Source of the DNA: Nocardioides sp. Kera G14
GTDB taxonomy: Bacteria > Actinomycetota > Actinomycetes > Propionibacteriales > Nocardioidaceae
Reading direction: 5' to 3'
Assembly (NCBI RefSeq): GCF_020715565.1
Contig: NZ_CP085839.1
Span: forward strand, 2,294,001-2,358,000
Length of the DNA stretch: 64,000 nt
Shown here one piece after another: positions 25,905 to 35,052 of the stretch. The notes beneath the pieces were generated by a model, which saw only the letters and a program-made list of their open reading frames with translations, had not been told where the DNA came from and did not search any database. Position numbers and translations under genes: made by a program. Each line of letters begins with the position of its first letter. Position 1 is the first letter of the stretch.

Positions 25905-28400
25905 GTGATCATCCGTCCGACAGCCGTCGTCGTCGCCACCTACGACGAGGTCGGCCTGGCGCGCTCCACCGTCCGATCCGTGCTGACAGCCGGAGCAGCG
26001 GCCTGTTGTGTCGTCGATGTCGACGGCCGCTACCAGAGCGTCGGGAGCGAGGACGTCCTGGACCTCGCCGAGCTCGCGCGGTCCGCCGGCGTGGCCGACG
26101 AGGCGAGGCTCGCGGTAGCCACTCTCGACCATGACGAGCTGTCCTTCTACGCCGGCCTTCTGGGCGTCGCGGCCGCCCTGTCGGCCGGCGCGCCGGCCGC
26201 CGCACTGGTCCGCGCAGGGGTCGTCGTACTCGGAGACCTGGAGACCGTCGTCCCGCAAGCGGGTGCCTCCACCGCTGTGCTGCCACGCGTGGGTGCGCAG
26301 ATGCTCGGGAGCCGCGGTCTTCCCGATTCCCGCGTCACGCACGCGACGGAATTCGGCGCGATCGGAGTGCCGACGCCCACCACGACCCTGTTCACCCGCT
26401 CGTTGGTCGGGTTCGGTCCGGGCGCCGACCTGGATGCACTGAGAATCCTCGCCGCCGACTGGCGCCACGCGCTCGGCGCCTTGGACAGCTTCGCCGCGTC
26501 GACACCGACGACCGTCCTTCGGGGCGATTCGGTACTCGTCGGACCGTGGCGGGGCTCGCAGGACTCGCGGTTCGAGTACGGCGACGACAGCACGCTTCGC
26601 CTCGACAGCGAGCCGGTGACTGCGATCGACCTCAGCGGCTTCGACCCGACGAAGCCGTGGATCCTGGCACCGTCGGACGTCGTACGGCCTGCCCTGCTGG
26701 CGAGCGAGCACCGGGCGCTGCTCACTCCCCTGTCTCGCATCGCGGCCGAGCGCCTGGCCGACGGCGAGATCGTGGATGCCTCGTACGAGGAGCCTCCCCG
26801 GTCACTCTTCGACCGTGTCCTCCGGCAGGAGGCCCGGCGATCGCACCTCATCGGCGGGGAGGTCCCTGACCTGATCGGCGCCGTCGGCGACCCTGCCACG
26901 AGCGACGACGTCGAGCGGTGGAGTCTCGAGCTGTTGCCCCCGGCCCACCCGCGCCCGGCCGCCCGCTACCTCATCGGGGCCCGCGGCGCACGTCGCGACC
27001 TCCAGCACAAACTGCCCCACGTGCCCGGCGTCGACAGCGCCCGGCTCGGTCAGTGGGGTCTCAAGCGTGGGACCCAGGGAGCCACGGCATTCGACTCGGC
27101 GCTCCTGCGTCGTGCTGGCGAGGTCACCCTCGCCGCACAGCCGTCGGAGGCGGTCCAAGGGAGCCGACCCGAGGGCGTCAATCTCGTCGGCTACCTGTCG
27201 GCCGAGCTGGGCCTGGGGCAGTCGGGTCGGCTCGTCGACCAGGCCCTCCATGCAGCCGGCGAGCCGACGTCCACCTTCGACGTCTCGCGCCGCCTCTCGC
27301 ACCGCCAGGCTGCCGCCTACCGTGTCTCTGACCCGTACCTGTACGACACCACTCTGCTGTGCGTGAACGGAGCGGAGACCCGGGACGTCGTCCGACAGGT
27401 CGGGGACACCGTGCGCGGCACCCACCGGATCGGGATGTGGTACTGGGAGCTCGAGGACTTTCCTGAGGGTCAGGCCCGCGGATTCCGCTTCGTCGACGAG
27501 GTGTGGGCGGCGACGGACTTCATCCGCGACGCCATCGCCGCCAAGTCCCCTGGCGTCCCGGTCCGGACGGTGCTTCCTCCGCTACCTCAGCGTGAAGGCG
27601 AACTCGCCGAGCTGCCGACCCGCTTCGGGCTGTCTCCCGACCGTCCGTACTTCCTGTTCACGTTCGACTTCATGAGCTACGCCGCTCGGAAGAACCCCTT
27701 CGGACTCGTCACCGCGTTCCTCAGGGCATTTCCGGAGCCGGCGCCCGACGGCCCTCAGCTGGTCATCAAGACGATCAACGGCGACAAGCGGTCGACCGAT
27801 GCCGAGCGACTGCGCATCCAGATGGCAGCCCGCGACGACCTGATCCTGATCGAGGAGTATCTGCCCAACGACGAGCGCCACGTCCTCGTCGCGCACTGTG
27901 CCGCCTATGTCTCCCTGCACAAGGCCGAGGGGCTCGGTCTGACTCTTGCCGAGGCCATGGCCTGGGGCAAGCCGGTCATCGCCACGCGGTACGGCGGCGT
28001 AGTCCAGTTCATGGACGACGAGAACTCCTTCCTCGTGGGGTGGGAGCCGGGCACCGTCCCGGAGGACATGGGGCCGTACCTCAAGGGCGTGCCCTGGGCT
28101 GAGCCCGACCTCGACGAGGCAGCCGACCTCATGCGCACGGTCATCCAGCAGCCGGAGCGTGCCGCCGCGGTCGGAGAGCGGGCAGCCGCCGACATTCGTG
28201 AGCTGCACAATGTCGAGATCGCCGGCGCCCGCATGCGTGCCGCGCTTGCGCAGGGCCGCTCCGAGAGGCGTGCCGCTGCCCGTCGTTCACTCGAGAGCAC
28301 GGACGGATCCCGTCGGACTCCACTCTGGCGTCGTATCGCCGCACGGGGCATGAGAAGCCTCCGCTCGGTCCGCCGGAAGGTCCACGCGAGGACGCGCTGA
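25905..28400 (+). CDS. Glycosyltransferase: GT2-like N-terminus fused to a GT4 domain
   Basis: This 831-residue protein starts with a region reminiscent of GT2 (RPTAVVVATYDEVGLARSTV, then VVDVDG) but without a clear DxD or acceptor site, so the N-terminal half (1-420) may be degenerate. The C-terminal half (about 425-790) is a GT-B family 4 domain: VGYLSAELGLGQSGRLVDQ, GMWYWELEDFP, the strand FLFTFDFMSYAARKNP, and the donor-site helix HKAEGLGLTLAEAMAWGKPVI. The donor is probably a nucleotide sugar. The GTG at 25905 lies 8 nt after TAGGCT (25891-25896) with no ribosome binding site, suggesting a nearly leaderless mRNA. The longer open frame upstream overlaps this promoter and is rejected. Confidence 0.78.
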   Translation: MIIRPTAVVVATYDEVGLARSTVRSVLTAGAAACCVVDVDGRYQSVGSEDVLDLAELARSAGVADEARLAVATLDHDELSFYAGLLGVAAALSAGAPAAALVRAGVVVLGDLETVVPQAGASTAVLPRVGAQMLGSRGLPDSRVTHATEFGAIGVPTPTTTLFTRSLVGFGPGADLDALRILAADWRHALGALDSFAASTPTTVLRGDSVLVGPWRGSQDSRFEYGDDSTLRLDSEPVTAIDLSGFDPTKPWILAPSDVVRPALLASEHRALLTPLSRIAAERLADGEIVDASYEEPPRSLFDRVLRQEARRSHLIGGEVPDLIGAVGDPATSDDVERWSLELLPPAHPRPAARYLIGARGARRDLQHKLPHVPGVDSARLGQWGLKRGTQGATAFDSALLRRAGEVTLAAQPSEAVQGSRPEGVNLVGYLSAELGLGQSGRLVDQALHAAGEPTSTFDVSRRLSHRQAAAYRVSDPYLYDTTLLCVNGAETRDVVRQVGDTVRGTHRIGMWYWELEDFPEGQARGFRFVDEVWAATDFIRDAIAAKSPGVPVRTVLPPLPQREGELAELPTRFGLSPDRPYFLFTFDFMSYAARKNPFGLVTAFLRAFPEPAPDGPQLVIKTINGDKRSTDAERLRIQMAARDDLILIEEYLPNDERHVLVAHCAAYVSLHKAEGLGLTLAEAMAWGKPVIATRYGGVVQFMDDENSFLVGWEPGTVPEDMGPYLKGVPWAEPDLDEAADLMRTVIQQPERAAAVGERAAADIRELHNVEIAGARMRAALAQGRSERRAAARRSLESTDGSRRTPLWRRIAARGMRSLRSVRRKVHARTR

Positions 28401-28543
28401 GACGCTCGGCACGCACTGTTCACCGCACTGACCGGCAGAATTTGCCGCTGGAGGATGCGCCCGTAAGACTCTGCATGCTCCAGCCGCCCTCCCGTTGGCG
28501 CCCGCACCGTGGAGGTGAATGCGGCGAGCACGAGGAGGATGAC

Positions 28544-28900
28544 GTGGAAGAGCACCAGGGCTCGGCGCCCGCCGGATTCGCTCAGATCTACGAAGCTGTA
28601 GCCCAGTCTGTCGCCGAGCGTTGGCAGGAGGAGGGCATCAACCCTCGCGTGCCGGCGCTCGAGCCCGCCGAAGTGGTCTCCTGGTCGCTCTTCGACGTTC
28701 CGCGTGCCGCACTCCTCGGGCTCGACGATGACGCTGTCTTCGTCACCGCGCTGTACACCCGCCTGCTCAACCGCCTCCCCGCACCGCGCGAGGTTCGGGC
28801 GTGGCGCCGACGGCTCAACGAGGGTCTCTCGCGCAGTGACCTCCTCGAGGAGATCCACACCTCCGACGAGGGCCAGCGGATGGGGGCGATCGTCCGATGA
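28544..28900 (+). CDS. Small DUF4214-domain protein
   Basis: This 118-residue protein is read from a GTG that follows AGGAGG by 5 nt. The C-terminal half (about 60-115) fits the DUF4214 pattern: DAVFVTALYTRLLNRLPAPREV, then WRRRLNEGLSRSDLLEEI and a final TSDEGQR. DUF4214 is common in secreted and surface-polysaccharide proteins, often as repeats or fused to glycosyltransferases; its function is unclear. Here one copy stands alone and overlaps the start of the giant fusion gene by 4 nt (ATGA), so the two are translationally coupled. Possible promoter hexamers are TTGCCG (28442-28447) and TAAGAC (28464-28469), 16 bp apart, weak evidence. Confidence 0.65.
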   Translation: MEEHQGSAPAGFAQIYEAVAQSVAERWQEEGINPRVPALEPAEVVSWSLFDVPRAALLGLDDDAVFVTALYTRLLNRLPAPREVRAWRRRLNEGLSRSDLLEEIHTSDEGQRMGAIVR

Positions 28901-31900
28901 AGCACCCCACCACCTACATCGACGTCACGGACGTCACGCGGCTGGGCTTCACCAGCGGCATCCAGCGCGTCGCACGGGAGATCGTCGTCCGGCTCGTCGA
29001 GCGCGCTGATCTGGACATCAGGCTGATCCGGCTCGACCCGACCCTCGGCCGCTTCCGCACGCTCGAGTCCGAGTCCTTCCGCGCCTGGATCCGGGATCGG
29101 GGTGTCACGCTCGCCGACGTCGGCGAGCCACTGTCGATCGACGACTTCGGGCCCGGTGACGTCTTCCTCGACCTGGAGTCACCCTGGCTCTCGCCGCTCA
29201 CCCGCCCGGCGTTGTACCAGGGGCTCAAGGGCCGCGGTGCACGGATCGCCACCGTGGTCTACGACCTCGTGCCGGTCCTCATGCCGCACGTCGCACACCA
29301 GAACACGGTGCGCGCCTGGTCGGCCTACATCGCCGCCGTGTACGCCTACGCGGACCTGGTCCTGCCGATCTCGCGCACGACCGAGCGCGACTTCCTCGAC
29401 TTCAAGGCACAGCTCGGCGTCGAGCGCCACATCCCGACCCTCGTGATGCGTCTCGGTGGCGAGATCGCCCACGCCGGGGAGCTCACCGCTGCCGAGGAGG
29501 CGCTGGTCGCACCTCTCCGTGGGGAGACGTTCTTCCTCTTCGTCGGCACGATCGAGCCGCGCAAGCGCCAGCTTCTGGCTCTCGAGGCATGGGAGGAGCT
29601 TCGGAGCCAGCGACCCGGGACTCACCTGGTCTTCGTCGGCCGACTCGGCTGGAACTCCGACGAGACGGCCAAGGCCATCCGGGAGCACCCGCAGTTCGGC
29701 ACGACCCTGCACTGGTTCGAGGGACCCAGCGACCGCGTCGTGGAGCATCTCTACCGGGAGTCGTTCGCGACCCTCTACCTGTCCCACTACGAGGGGTACG
29801 GCCTGCCCGTGGCGGAGTCGCTGGCCCGCGGGAAGATCGTCATCTCCTCGCGCAGCGCGGGCGCGATCCACGAGGTGGCCGGTGAGCTTGCTGACTACTC
29901 GTTCTTCGACGCGCCGACGGAGATCGCTGCCACCATGTCGCTCTACCTCAGTCATCCGGAGCTCTACGAGGCGCGCACGGCAGCAATCGCCGAGTCCTTC
30001 GACCTCACCACATGGGACACCACGGCGTCGGTCGTGGGAGAGGCAATCGCACGATGGGATGAGCCGGAGTGGTCATGCCCCGAGACGCTCCAGTTCGTCT
30101 ACATCAGCAACGACCCGAGCCGGGTGATCGAGGGCATTCGCGCCTATGAGCGGCACGCGCCGGTCAAGGAGTTCCTCGTCGCCTGCCCGGAGTCGATGCG
30201 GGCCTCGGTGCTGTTGCCCAGCTACACCACGCCCGTCCGCGTGGTGACCGACGAGGAGCTCCTCGGGGAGGAGATGGACGCGTTCCGCGCCGCCGACCAC
30301 CAGGGGAAGAACTGGATGCTGCGACGCCTCCTGGTGGCGCACGAGGCGGTCGACGAGGTCTTCGTCATGCTCGACGACGACAGTCGACCGCTCCGAGACC
30401 TCACTCGTGACGACTTCATCCACGACGACGGCACCGACAGTGCCTACTTCTACGGCGACCTGCCCCGGTGGCCCAGGTCGTTCAACTCCTACGACTACGG
30501 CCAGGTCGAGACCCTCCAGTTCGTACGGCGATGCGGTCTGGAAGAGCTCTCCTACTCGTCGCACCAGCCGCAGGTCATCCGCAAGCAGGTCTTCCTCGAA
30601 GCGGCGGCGCTGGTCGCCGAGCGGGGCCCGGGCCTGGCCGTCGACGAGTGGAGCGTGTACTTCAACTACGCCATCTCCCGGTATCCGTCGCGGTTCCGAA
30701 AGCAGCCCTTCAAGACGCTCAACTGGCCGATGCTGGCCACCGACTGGCAGGTGCAGTACCCGCCGGTCGAGTACGCCTTCGAGAACAGGTACGACCATCC
30801 GTACGACGAGGGCATCTTCAGCGGCCACCCGAACCCCTCTACCGAGACCAAGGTGGCCTTGAAGGCAGCCGAGGCGGCGCCGCTCGAAGAGACCAAGGAA
30901 CGCTTCCGCGAGGGCCTCGAGATCGTCCGCGCGCTCGGCCTCGCCAAGGGGCCACTGCTGTTCGAGGCCGGTGACCTCACGGTCGTCGTCCAAGGCGTTC
31001 CGCGTCTCCTCGCGGTGAGCGAGGGCGTCCTGAAACTGCCCCTGAGCGTCCACCTCGTCCAGCGGCAGCAGTTGCCGGTGCGCGTCGAGTTGGCGCCGCG
31101 GTCCCGCGACATCCGCTACCCGTCGCGGGCGGTGCGTGTGCCGGAGCAGGGTCCGTTGGCGCACGACTACGCGTACGTCGAGCTCCCACTCACGATCGAG
31201 GCCCACCGGCCAGTGGCGGTACTCTTCGATGTCGTGGTGAACGGCATCATCGTGCCCGCGACTGCCCCCGCCTTCGGCGCGATCGCCGTCAAGATCCCGC
31301 CGGAGGAGTCGGTTGCCGGCGTACTGATGGCGCTTCGCCCCGGCGACCGGGGCGCCAGCATCGCCAAGGCGTACCGCGCGTCACTCCCGAAGAGTCAGAG
31401 CATCCAGAAGCCTGCCACCGGTGGTGGCGCCGGAGCCGCGAAGGCCGAGGGCACGCAGTCCCGGACGCCCTCCCGGCACTCCGCACGCCGGATCGCCCGC
31501 GGCCTGGCGCGTCGCGCGCGCCGACTCCAGCAGATGTACCCGTCGGGCACGAAGCGCGAGCTGAGGGCCCTGCAGCAGCGTCTGGGCGACGTCGACGCCT
31601 CGATCGCCGCCCTGCGAACGAGGTCGGACGTCCGGGCGCGCAACCAGCGCATCACCGCCCGGCAGGCCCGCGCCTCCGTCGATCAGCTCACCCGCCAGGT
31701 CGTCCGGCTCAGCACGGATCTCCCTCGGCCACAGCGGGCCACGGACCTCACCCGGTTGAACGACCTGCTCAAGACGGTCGAGCACTACCAGCCGCTGTAT
31801 GGTCTGCCCGGCCTCGTCGACGTCCCGTCGCGCGAGTCGCTCGACCGTGCGCATCTCATCGAGCAGGCCCTCGGTGTCCTGCCGGGCCTGCGGGTCCTCG

Positions 31901-33057
31901 ACATCGGCTCGAGCCTCGGCTACATGTGCCTCTACCTCGCCGACCGAGGTGCCCACACCTGCGGGTGGGAGATGAACCCCGACAACGCCGAGGTCGCGCG
32001 GATCGTGTCACGCCTGACCGGCGTACGGACGACGATCAAGACGCGCACCCTCGACGAGCACACGATCAGCAGCGTCGGTGCGGACGAGTTCGATGCGGTC
32101 CTGGTGCTCTCGGTGCTCCACCATGTCATCCACTTCCGCGGTCTCGAGCACGCTCAGCACCTCGTTGCCGACCTGCTCGACCGGGCCCGTGTCCTCATCG
32201 TCGAGCTCGCCGGCCCGAACGAGGGCGAGCAGTACTACTGGTCGGCCGCCCAACCGGAGGATCCCCTGACCGTACTCGATCTCGTCCGGGAGCGCGCCGA
32301 GATCGAAATCCTCGGCACCTTCGGCACGCATCTTTCGGGCAAGGTCCGGCCTCTCGTGAAGGTCACCCGCCGGCAGGTCGTCGAGGTGGCTGGCCACCCG
32401 CACGCCTACGACGCAGTGCGCACCCAGGCGTACGACGGCTCCCCGCTCGTCGGCGAGAACGACCGACGCCGGTTCTTCTTCTCCGATACGGAGATCATCA
32501 AGGAGTACGGCGCCGAGCGCATTGAGAACCAGGCCTTCAAGCAGCCGCTGCGGGAGATGAACATGCTGCTGAACGAACTGTCCCCGGACATGGTCTGGCA
32601 CCTCCCCGAGCTCGTCGACTTCGACATCGTCGGTCGGCGACAGCGCCTGGTGCTCAAGCGGGTGCCGGGCGACCTCGTCGTCGACCTGGCGCCGCTGGCG
32701 GACGAGGCGGTGCGCCTCATCTGCGAGGACGTGCTGCACACGCTGGAGGATCTTCAGCGCCTCGGCATCAGCCACAACGACCTGCGCTCGTGGAACATCG
32801 TCCACGGCGATCAGGGCGCCTGGTTGATCGACTACGGCCTTGCTTCCCACCGACCGGTCGAGGACGACATCGTCGCCCTGCTGTGGGCGCTGCGCGCCGC
32901 GGCCACCGGCGAGCGGGAGGGCTTCGAGGTCGACAAGGCCGAGCTTCCGCCCCGGGATGACCTGCCCGAGGCCATCCACCCGGTGTTCGACCTGGTGGAG
33001 TCCGGCGTACGCGATGCCGCCGAGCTGCGTGCTGTGCTGCACACCGACCGGGTGTGA
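28897..33057 (+). CDS. Multidomain GT4 / coiled coil / methyltransferase / kinase protein (WbdD-like C-terminus)
   Basis: This 1386-residue cytoplasmic protein has these parts, by residue. About 1-390: family 4 glycosyltransferase with FVGTIEPRKRQ and HYEGYGLPVAESLARGK. About 395-690: an unrecognised domain with MLDDDSRP, possibly a GT-A fold with a DxD-like site. About 705-800: a beta-rich segment. About 850-970: a basic linker and coiled coil. About 985-1150: a class I SAM methyltransferase, with VLDIGSSLGYMCLYLADRGA and the VLVLSVLHH region. About 1190-1386: a small kinase domain with SHNDLRSWNIVHG (HxDxxxxN catalytic loop) and WLIDYG (the DFG position). Adjacent methyltransferase and kinase domains next to a coiled coil are the hallmark of WbdD, which caps O-polysaccharides with methyl-phosphate and sets chain length. 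That role here is an inference, and the order differs from WbdD, where the coiled coil is last. Confidence 0.75.
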   Translation: MKHPTTYIDVTDVTRLGFTSGIQRVAREIVVRLVERADLDIRLIRLDPTLGRFRTLESESFRAWIRDRGVTLADVGEPLSIDDFGPGDVFLDLESPWLSPLTRPALYQGLKGRGARIATVVYDLVPVLMPHVAHQNTVRAWSAYIAAVYAYADLVLPISRTTERDFLDFKAQLGVERHIPTLVMRLGGEIAHAGELTAAEEALVAPLRGETFFLFVGTIEPRKRQLLALEAWEELRSQRPGTHLVFVGRLGWNSDETAKAIREHPQFGTTLHWFEGPSDRVVEHLYRESFATLYLSHYEGYGLPVAESLARGKIVISSRSAGAIHEVAGELADYSFFDAPTEIAATMSLYLSHPELYEARTAAIAESFDLTTWDTTASVVGEAIARWDEPEWSCPETLQFVYISNDPSRVIEGIRAYERHAPVKEFLVACPESMRASVLLPSYTTPVRVVTDEELLGEEMDAFRAADHQGKNWMLRRLLVAHEAVDEVFVMLDDDSRPLRDLTRDDFIHDDGTDSAYFYGDLPRWPRSFNSYDYGQVETLQFVRRCGLEELSYSSHQPQVIRKQVFLEAAALVAERGPGLAVDEWSVYFNYAISRYPSRFRKQPFKTLNWPMLATDWQVQYPPVEYAFENRYDHPYDEGIFSGHPNPSTETKVALKAAEAAPLEETKERFREGLEIVRALGLAKGPLLFEAGDLTVVVQGVPRLLAVSEGVLKLPLSVHLVQRQQLPVRVELAPRSRDIRYPSRAVRVPEQGPLAHDYAYVELPLTIEAHRPVAVLFDVVVNGIIVPATAPAFGAIAVKIPPEESVAGVLMALRPGDRGASIAKAYRASLPKSQSIQKPATGGGAGAAKAEGTQSRTPSRHSARRIARGLARRARRLQQMYPSGTKRELRALQQRLGDVDASIAALRTRSDVRARNQRITARQARASVDQLTRQVVRLSTDLPRPQRATDLTRLNDLLKTVEHYQPLYGLPGLVDVPSRESLDRAHLIEQALGVLPGLRVLDIGSSLGYMCLYLADRGAHTCGWEMNPDNAEVARIVSRLTGVRTTIKTRTLDEHTISSVGADEFDAVLVLSVLHHVIHFRGLEHAQHLVADLLDRARVLIVELAGPNEGEQYYWSAAQPEDPLTVLDLVRERAEIEILGTFGTHLSGKVRPLVKVTRRQVVEVAGHPHAYDAVRTQAYDGSPLVGENDRRRFFFSDTEIIKEYGAERIENQAFKQPLREMNMLLNELSPDMVWHLPELVDFDIVGRRQRLVLKRVPGDLVVDLAPLADEAVRLICEDVLHTLEDLQRLGISHNDLRSWNIVHGDQGAWLIDYGLASHRPVEDDIVALLWALRAAATGEREGFEVDKAELPPRDDLPEAIHPVFDLVESGVRDAAELRAVLHTDRV

Positions 33058-33124
33058 TGTCGAAGGAGGGGTCACCGATCGCGGGCGCTACAACCTCCCT
33101 GGACATCGCACCTAGACTGCGCGC

Positions 33125-34129
33125 GTGAAGCTCGTCGTGCAGATCCCATGCCTCAACGAGGAGGAGACCCTCCCTCTCGTGCTCGACTCGATCCCGATCG
33201 AGATCCCGGGGATCGACGAGATCGTTGTGCTGGTCGTCGACGACGGCTCGACCGACCGGACGGTCGAGGTCGCGCGCGCGCACGGCGTCACGGAGTTCGT
33301 CCACCACACCCGCAACCAAGGCCTCGGGCGCTCCTTCCACGACGGCGTCATCCGCGCCCTGGAGCTGGGTGCCGACATCCTGGTCAACACCGATGGCGAC
33401 AACCAGTACCCCCAGAACCGCATCGGCGACCTCGTGCAGCCGATCGTGCAAAGCCAGGCGGACCTCGTGATCGGCGACCGGCAGGTGCACACCATCGAGC
33501 ATTTCTCCCCACTCAAGAAGCGACTGCAGAAGTTCGGCTCCGGTGTCGTCAACAGGGCCGCGGGGACGAAGCTGCCGGACGCGGCGAGTGGGTTCCGCGC
33601 CTACTCCCGCGAGAGCCTGATACTGCTCAACACAGTGACGCGGTTCAGCTACTGCATGGAGACGATCATCCAGGCGGGCAACAAGAACCTGAAGATCGCC
33701 AGTATCCCGGTCCTCACGAACCCGAAGACGCGCGAGTCTCGTCTCTTCAAGTCGATGCCCGAGCACATGGCGAAGTCCGGTGCGGCGATCATCCGGTCGT
33801 TCATGATGTATAAGCCTTACGTCATCTTCGCGTGGCTGACCGCCATCTTCGGGGTCATCGGCCTGGTTCCGTTCGTCCGCTATGCAGCCCTGTGGGCGTT
33901 CGACAACGAGAGCGGCCACCTCCAGTCCCTCCTCGCTGGCTCCCTGTTCCTCCTCGTCGCGTTCATGAGCCTGATGCTGGGCGTCATCTCGGATTTGATC
34001 CGGACCAACCGGGTCCTGATCGAGGACAACCTGGAGCACACGAAGCGGATCCGCTTCGGCCTCTCCCCCGCCGAGCTGCTCAACCCGCAGCGGACCGTGT
34101 CGGCTTCCCACGAGTGGTCACACCTCTGA
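33125..34129 (+). CDS. GT2 glycosyltransferase, polyprenol-phosphate type, with C-terminal membrane helices
   Basis: This 334-residue protein has a family 2 catalytic domain (about 1-230): VVQIPCLNEEETL, VVDDGSTDRT, NTDGDNQYP (the DxD-like site) and the FRAYSRES step. Two hydrophobic segments follow (about 237-260 and 275-298). This is the layout of DPM/GtrB/ArnC-like enzymes that load a sugar from a nucleotide donor onto polyprenol phosphate for use on the outer side of the membrane. It could feed the GT-C-like protein at 23701. The GTG start is 6 nt after TAGACT (33113-33118) with no ribosome binding site, a clear leaderless case. The 3' end overlaps the next gene by 16 nt. Confidence 0.85.
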   Translation: MKLVVQIPCLNEEETLPLVLDSIPIEIPGIDEIVVLVVDDGSTDRTVEVARAHGVTEFVHHTRNQGLGRSFHDGVIRALELGADILVNTDGDNQYPQNRIGDLVQPIVQSQADLVIGDRQVHTIEHFSPLKKRLQKFGSGVVNRAAGTKLPDAASGFRAYSRESLILLNTVTRFSYCMETIIQAGNKNLKIASIPVLTNPKTRESRLFKSMPEHMAKSGAAIIRSFMMYKPYVIFAWLTAIFGVIGLVPFVRYAALWAFDNESGHLQSLLAGSLFLLVAFMSLMLGVISDLIRTNRVLIEDNLEHTKRIRFGLSPAELLNPQRTVSASHEWSHL

Positions 34130-35052
34130 CCAGAGCGCTGTCCGGCGGAGCACTCCGTTGGGCGATCGCCCTGGTGGTGCTGGCCTTCTGCGGCTGGCTC
34201 ATCTGGCGTCACACCGATGACCTGGGTGGCGCGATCCGCTCGGTGTCATGGTGGCGCTTCGCATTGAGCGGCCTGCTCGCCGTCATCGGGACGGTCCTGA
34301 TCGAGCGGACGTGGGCGGCGCTGCTGCACGGCTTCGGCGTCCGGCCCCCCACCCGCGAGACCGCGTCGATGTTCTACGTCAGCCAGCTCGGGAAGTACGT
34401 CCCGGGGTCGGTCTGGCCCGTGCTCGCGCAGATGCAGTTCGGGGCGCGATGGGGCATCTCCCGCAGCGTCATGTTCGCCGCGAACCTGCTTCTGCTCGGC
34501 ATCGTCACCGGCTCCGGCATCATCGTCGGCGCCCTCCTCCTGCCCTGGACCAGCGCCGACGGCCTGGCCCACTACTGGTGGCTGCTGCTCCTGCTGCCGC
34601 CATTGGCCGTTGCCCTACACCCGCGCACCATCCCGGCACTCCTCAATCGTGGGCTGCGGAAGCTGGGCCGTGAGCCGCTCCCCGGCCCGCCGTCGTACGT
34701 CGCCCTTCTCGGCTCTGCGGGCTGGATGACGCTCGGGTGGCTGGTCCTCGGACTGCACGTGGCAGTCCTCCTCTCCGCGTTCGGCGCCGTGACGCCCGCA
34801 CGGATTGCGGCCTCGATCGGATCGATCGCCCTCGGTTGGGCGGCCGGAATCGCCTTCATCCCGGCGCCTGCGGGCGCCGGCATCCGCGACGGCATCATCA
34901 CGCTCACGCTGACGCCGCTCATCGGCGCGACGGAAGCCGTGACAGTCGCCTTGGCCTCCCGTGGACTGCTCCTCCTGGCCGATGTGGTCCTGGCCGCGAT
35001 CAGCGCCGTGTCAGCACGCTCGTCTGATCGGGATAGGGCAACGTCGGAGTGA
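34114..35052 (+). CDS. LPG-synthase-type integral membrane protein (UPF0104 / AglD-like)
   Basis: This 312-residue protein has about eight membrane helices and matches the lysylphosphatidylglycerol-synthase transmembrane family: WWRFALSGLLAV, MFYVSQLGKYVPGSVWPVL (the QLGKYVPG step is typical), and the closing FIPAPAGAGIRDG. Family members occur in glycan and lipid pathways as putative flippases or membrane partners of polyprenol-sugar synthases. The neighbouring GT2 gene overlaps it by 16 nt, which suggests they work as a pair. The GTG at 34114 is assigned from the frame; no good ribosome binding site is visible. The last 53 bp overlap the convergent methyltransferase gene. Confidence 0.78.
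   Translation: MVTPLTRALSGGALRWAIALVVLAFCGWLIWRHTDDLGGAIRSVSWWRFALSGLLAVIGTVLIERTWAALLHGFGVRPPTRETASMFYVSQLGKYVPGSVWPVLAQMQFGARWGISRSVMFAANLLLLGIVTGSGIIVGALLLPWTSADGLAHYWWLLLLLPPLAVALHPRTIPALLNRGLRKLGREPLPGPPSYVALLGSAGWMTLGWLVLGLHVAVLLSAFGAVTPARIAASIGSIALGWAAGIAFIPAPAGAGIRDGIITLTLTPLIGATEAVTVALASRGLLLLADVVLAAISAVSARSSDRDRATSE

Noticed and set aside
28897..33057. Giant protein as two or three genes joined by a sequencing error
   Set aside because: The frame is continuous for 4161 bases with even GC3 codon use and a plausible linker between domains, so a true fusion is more likely.
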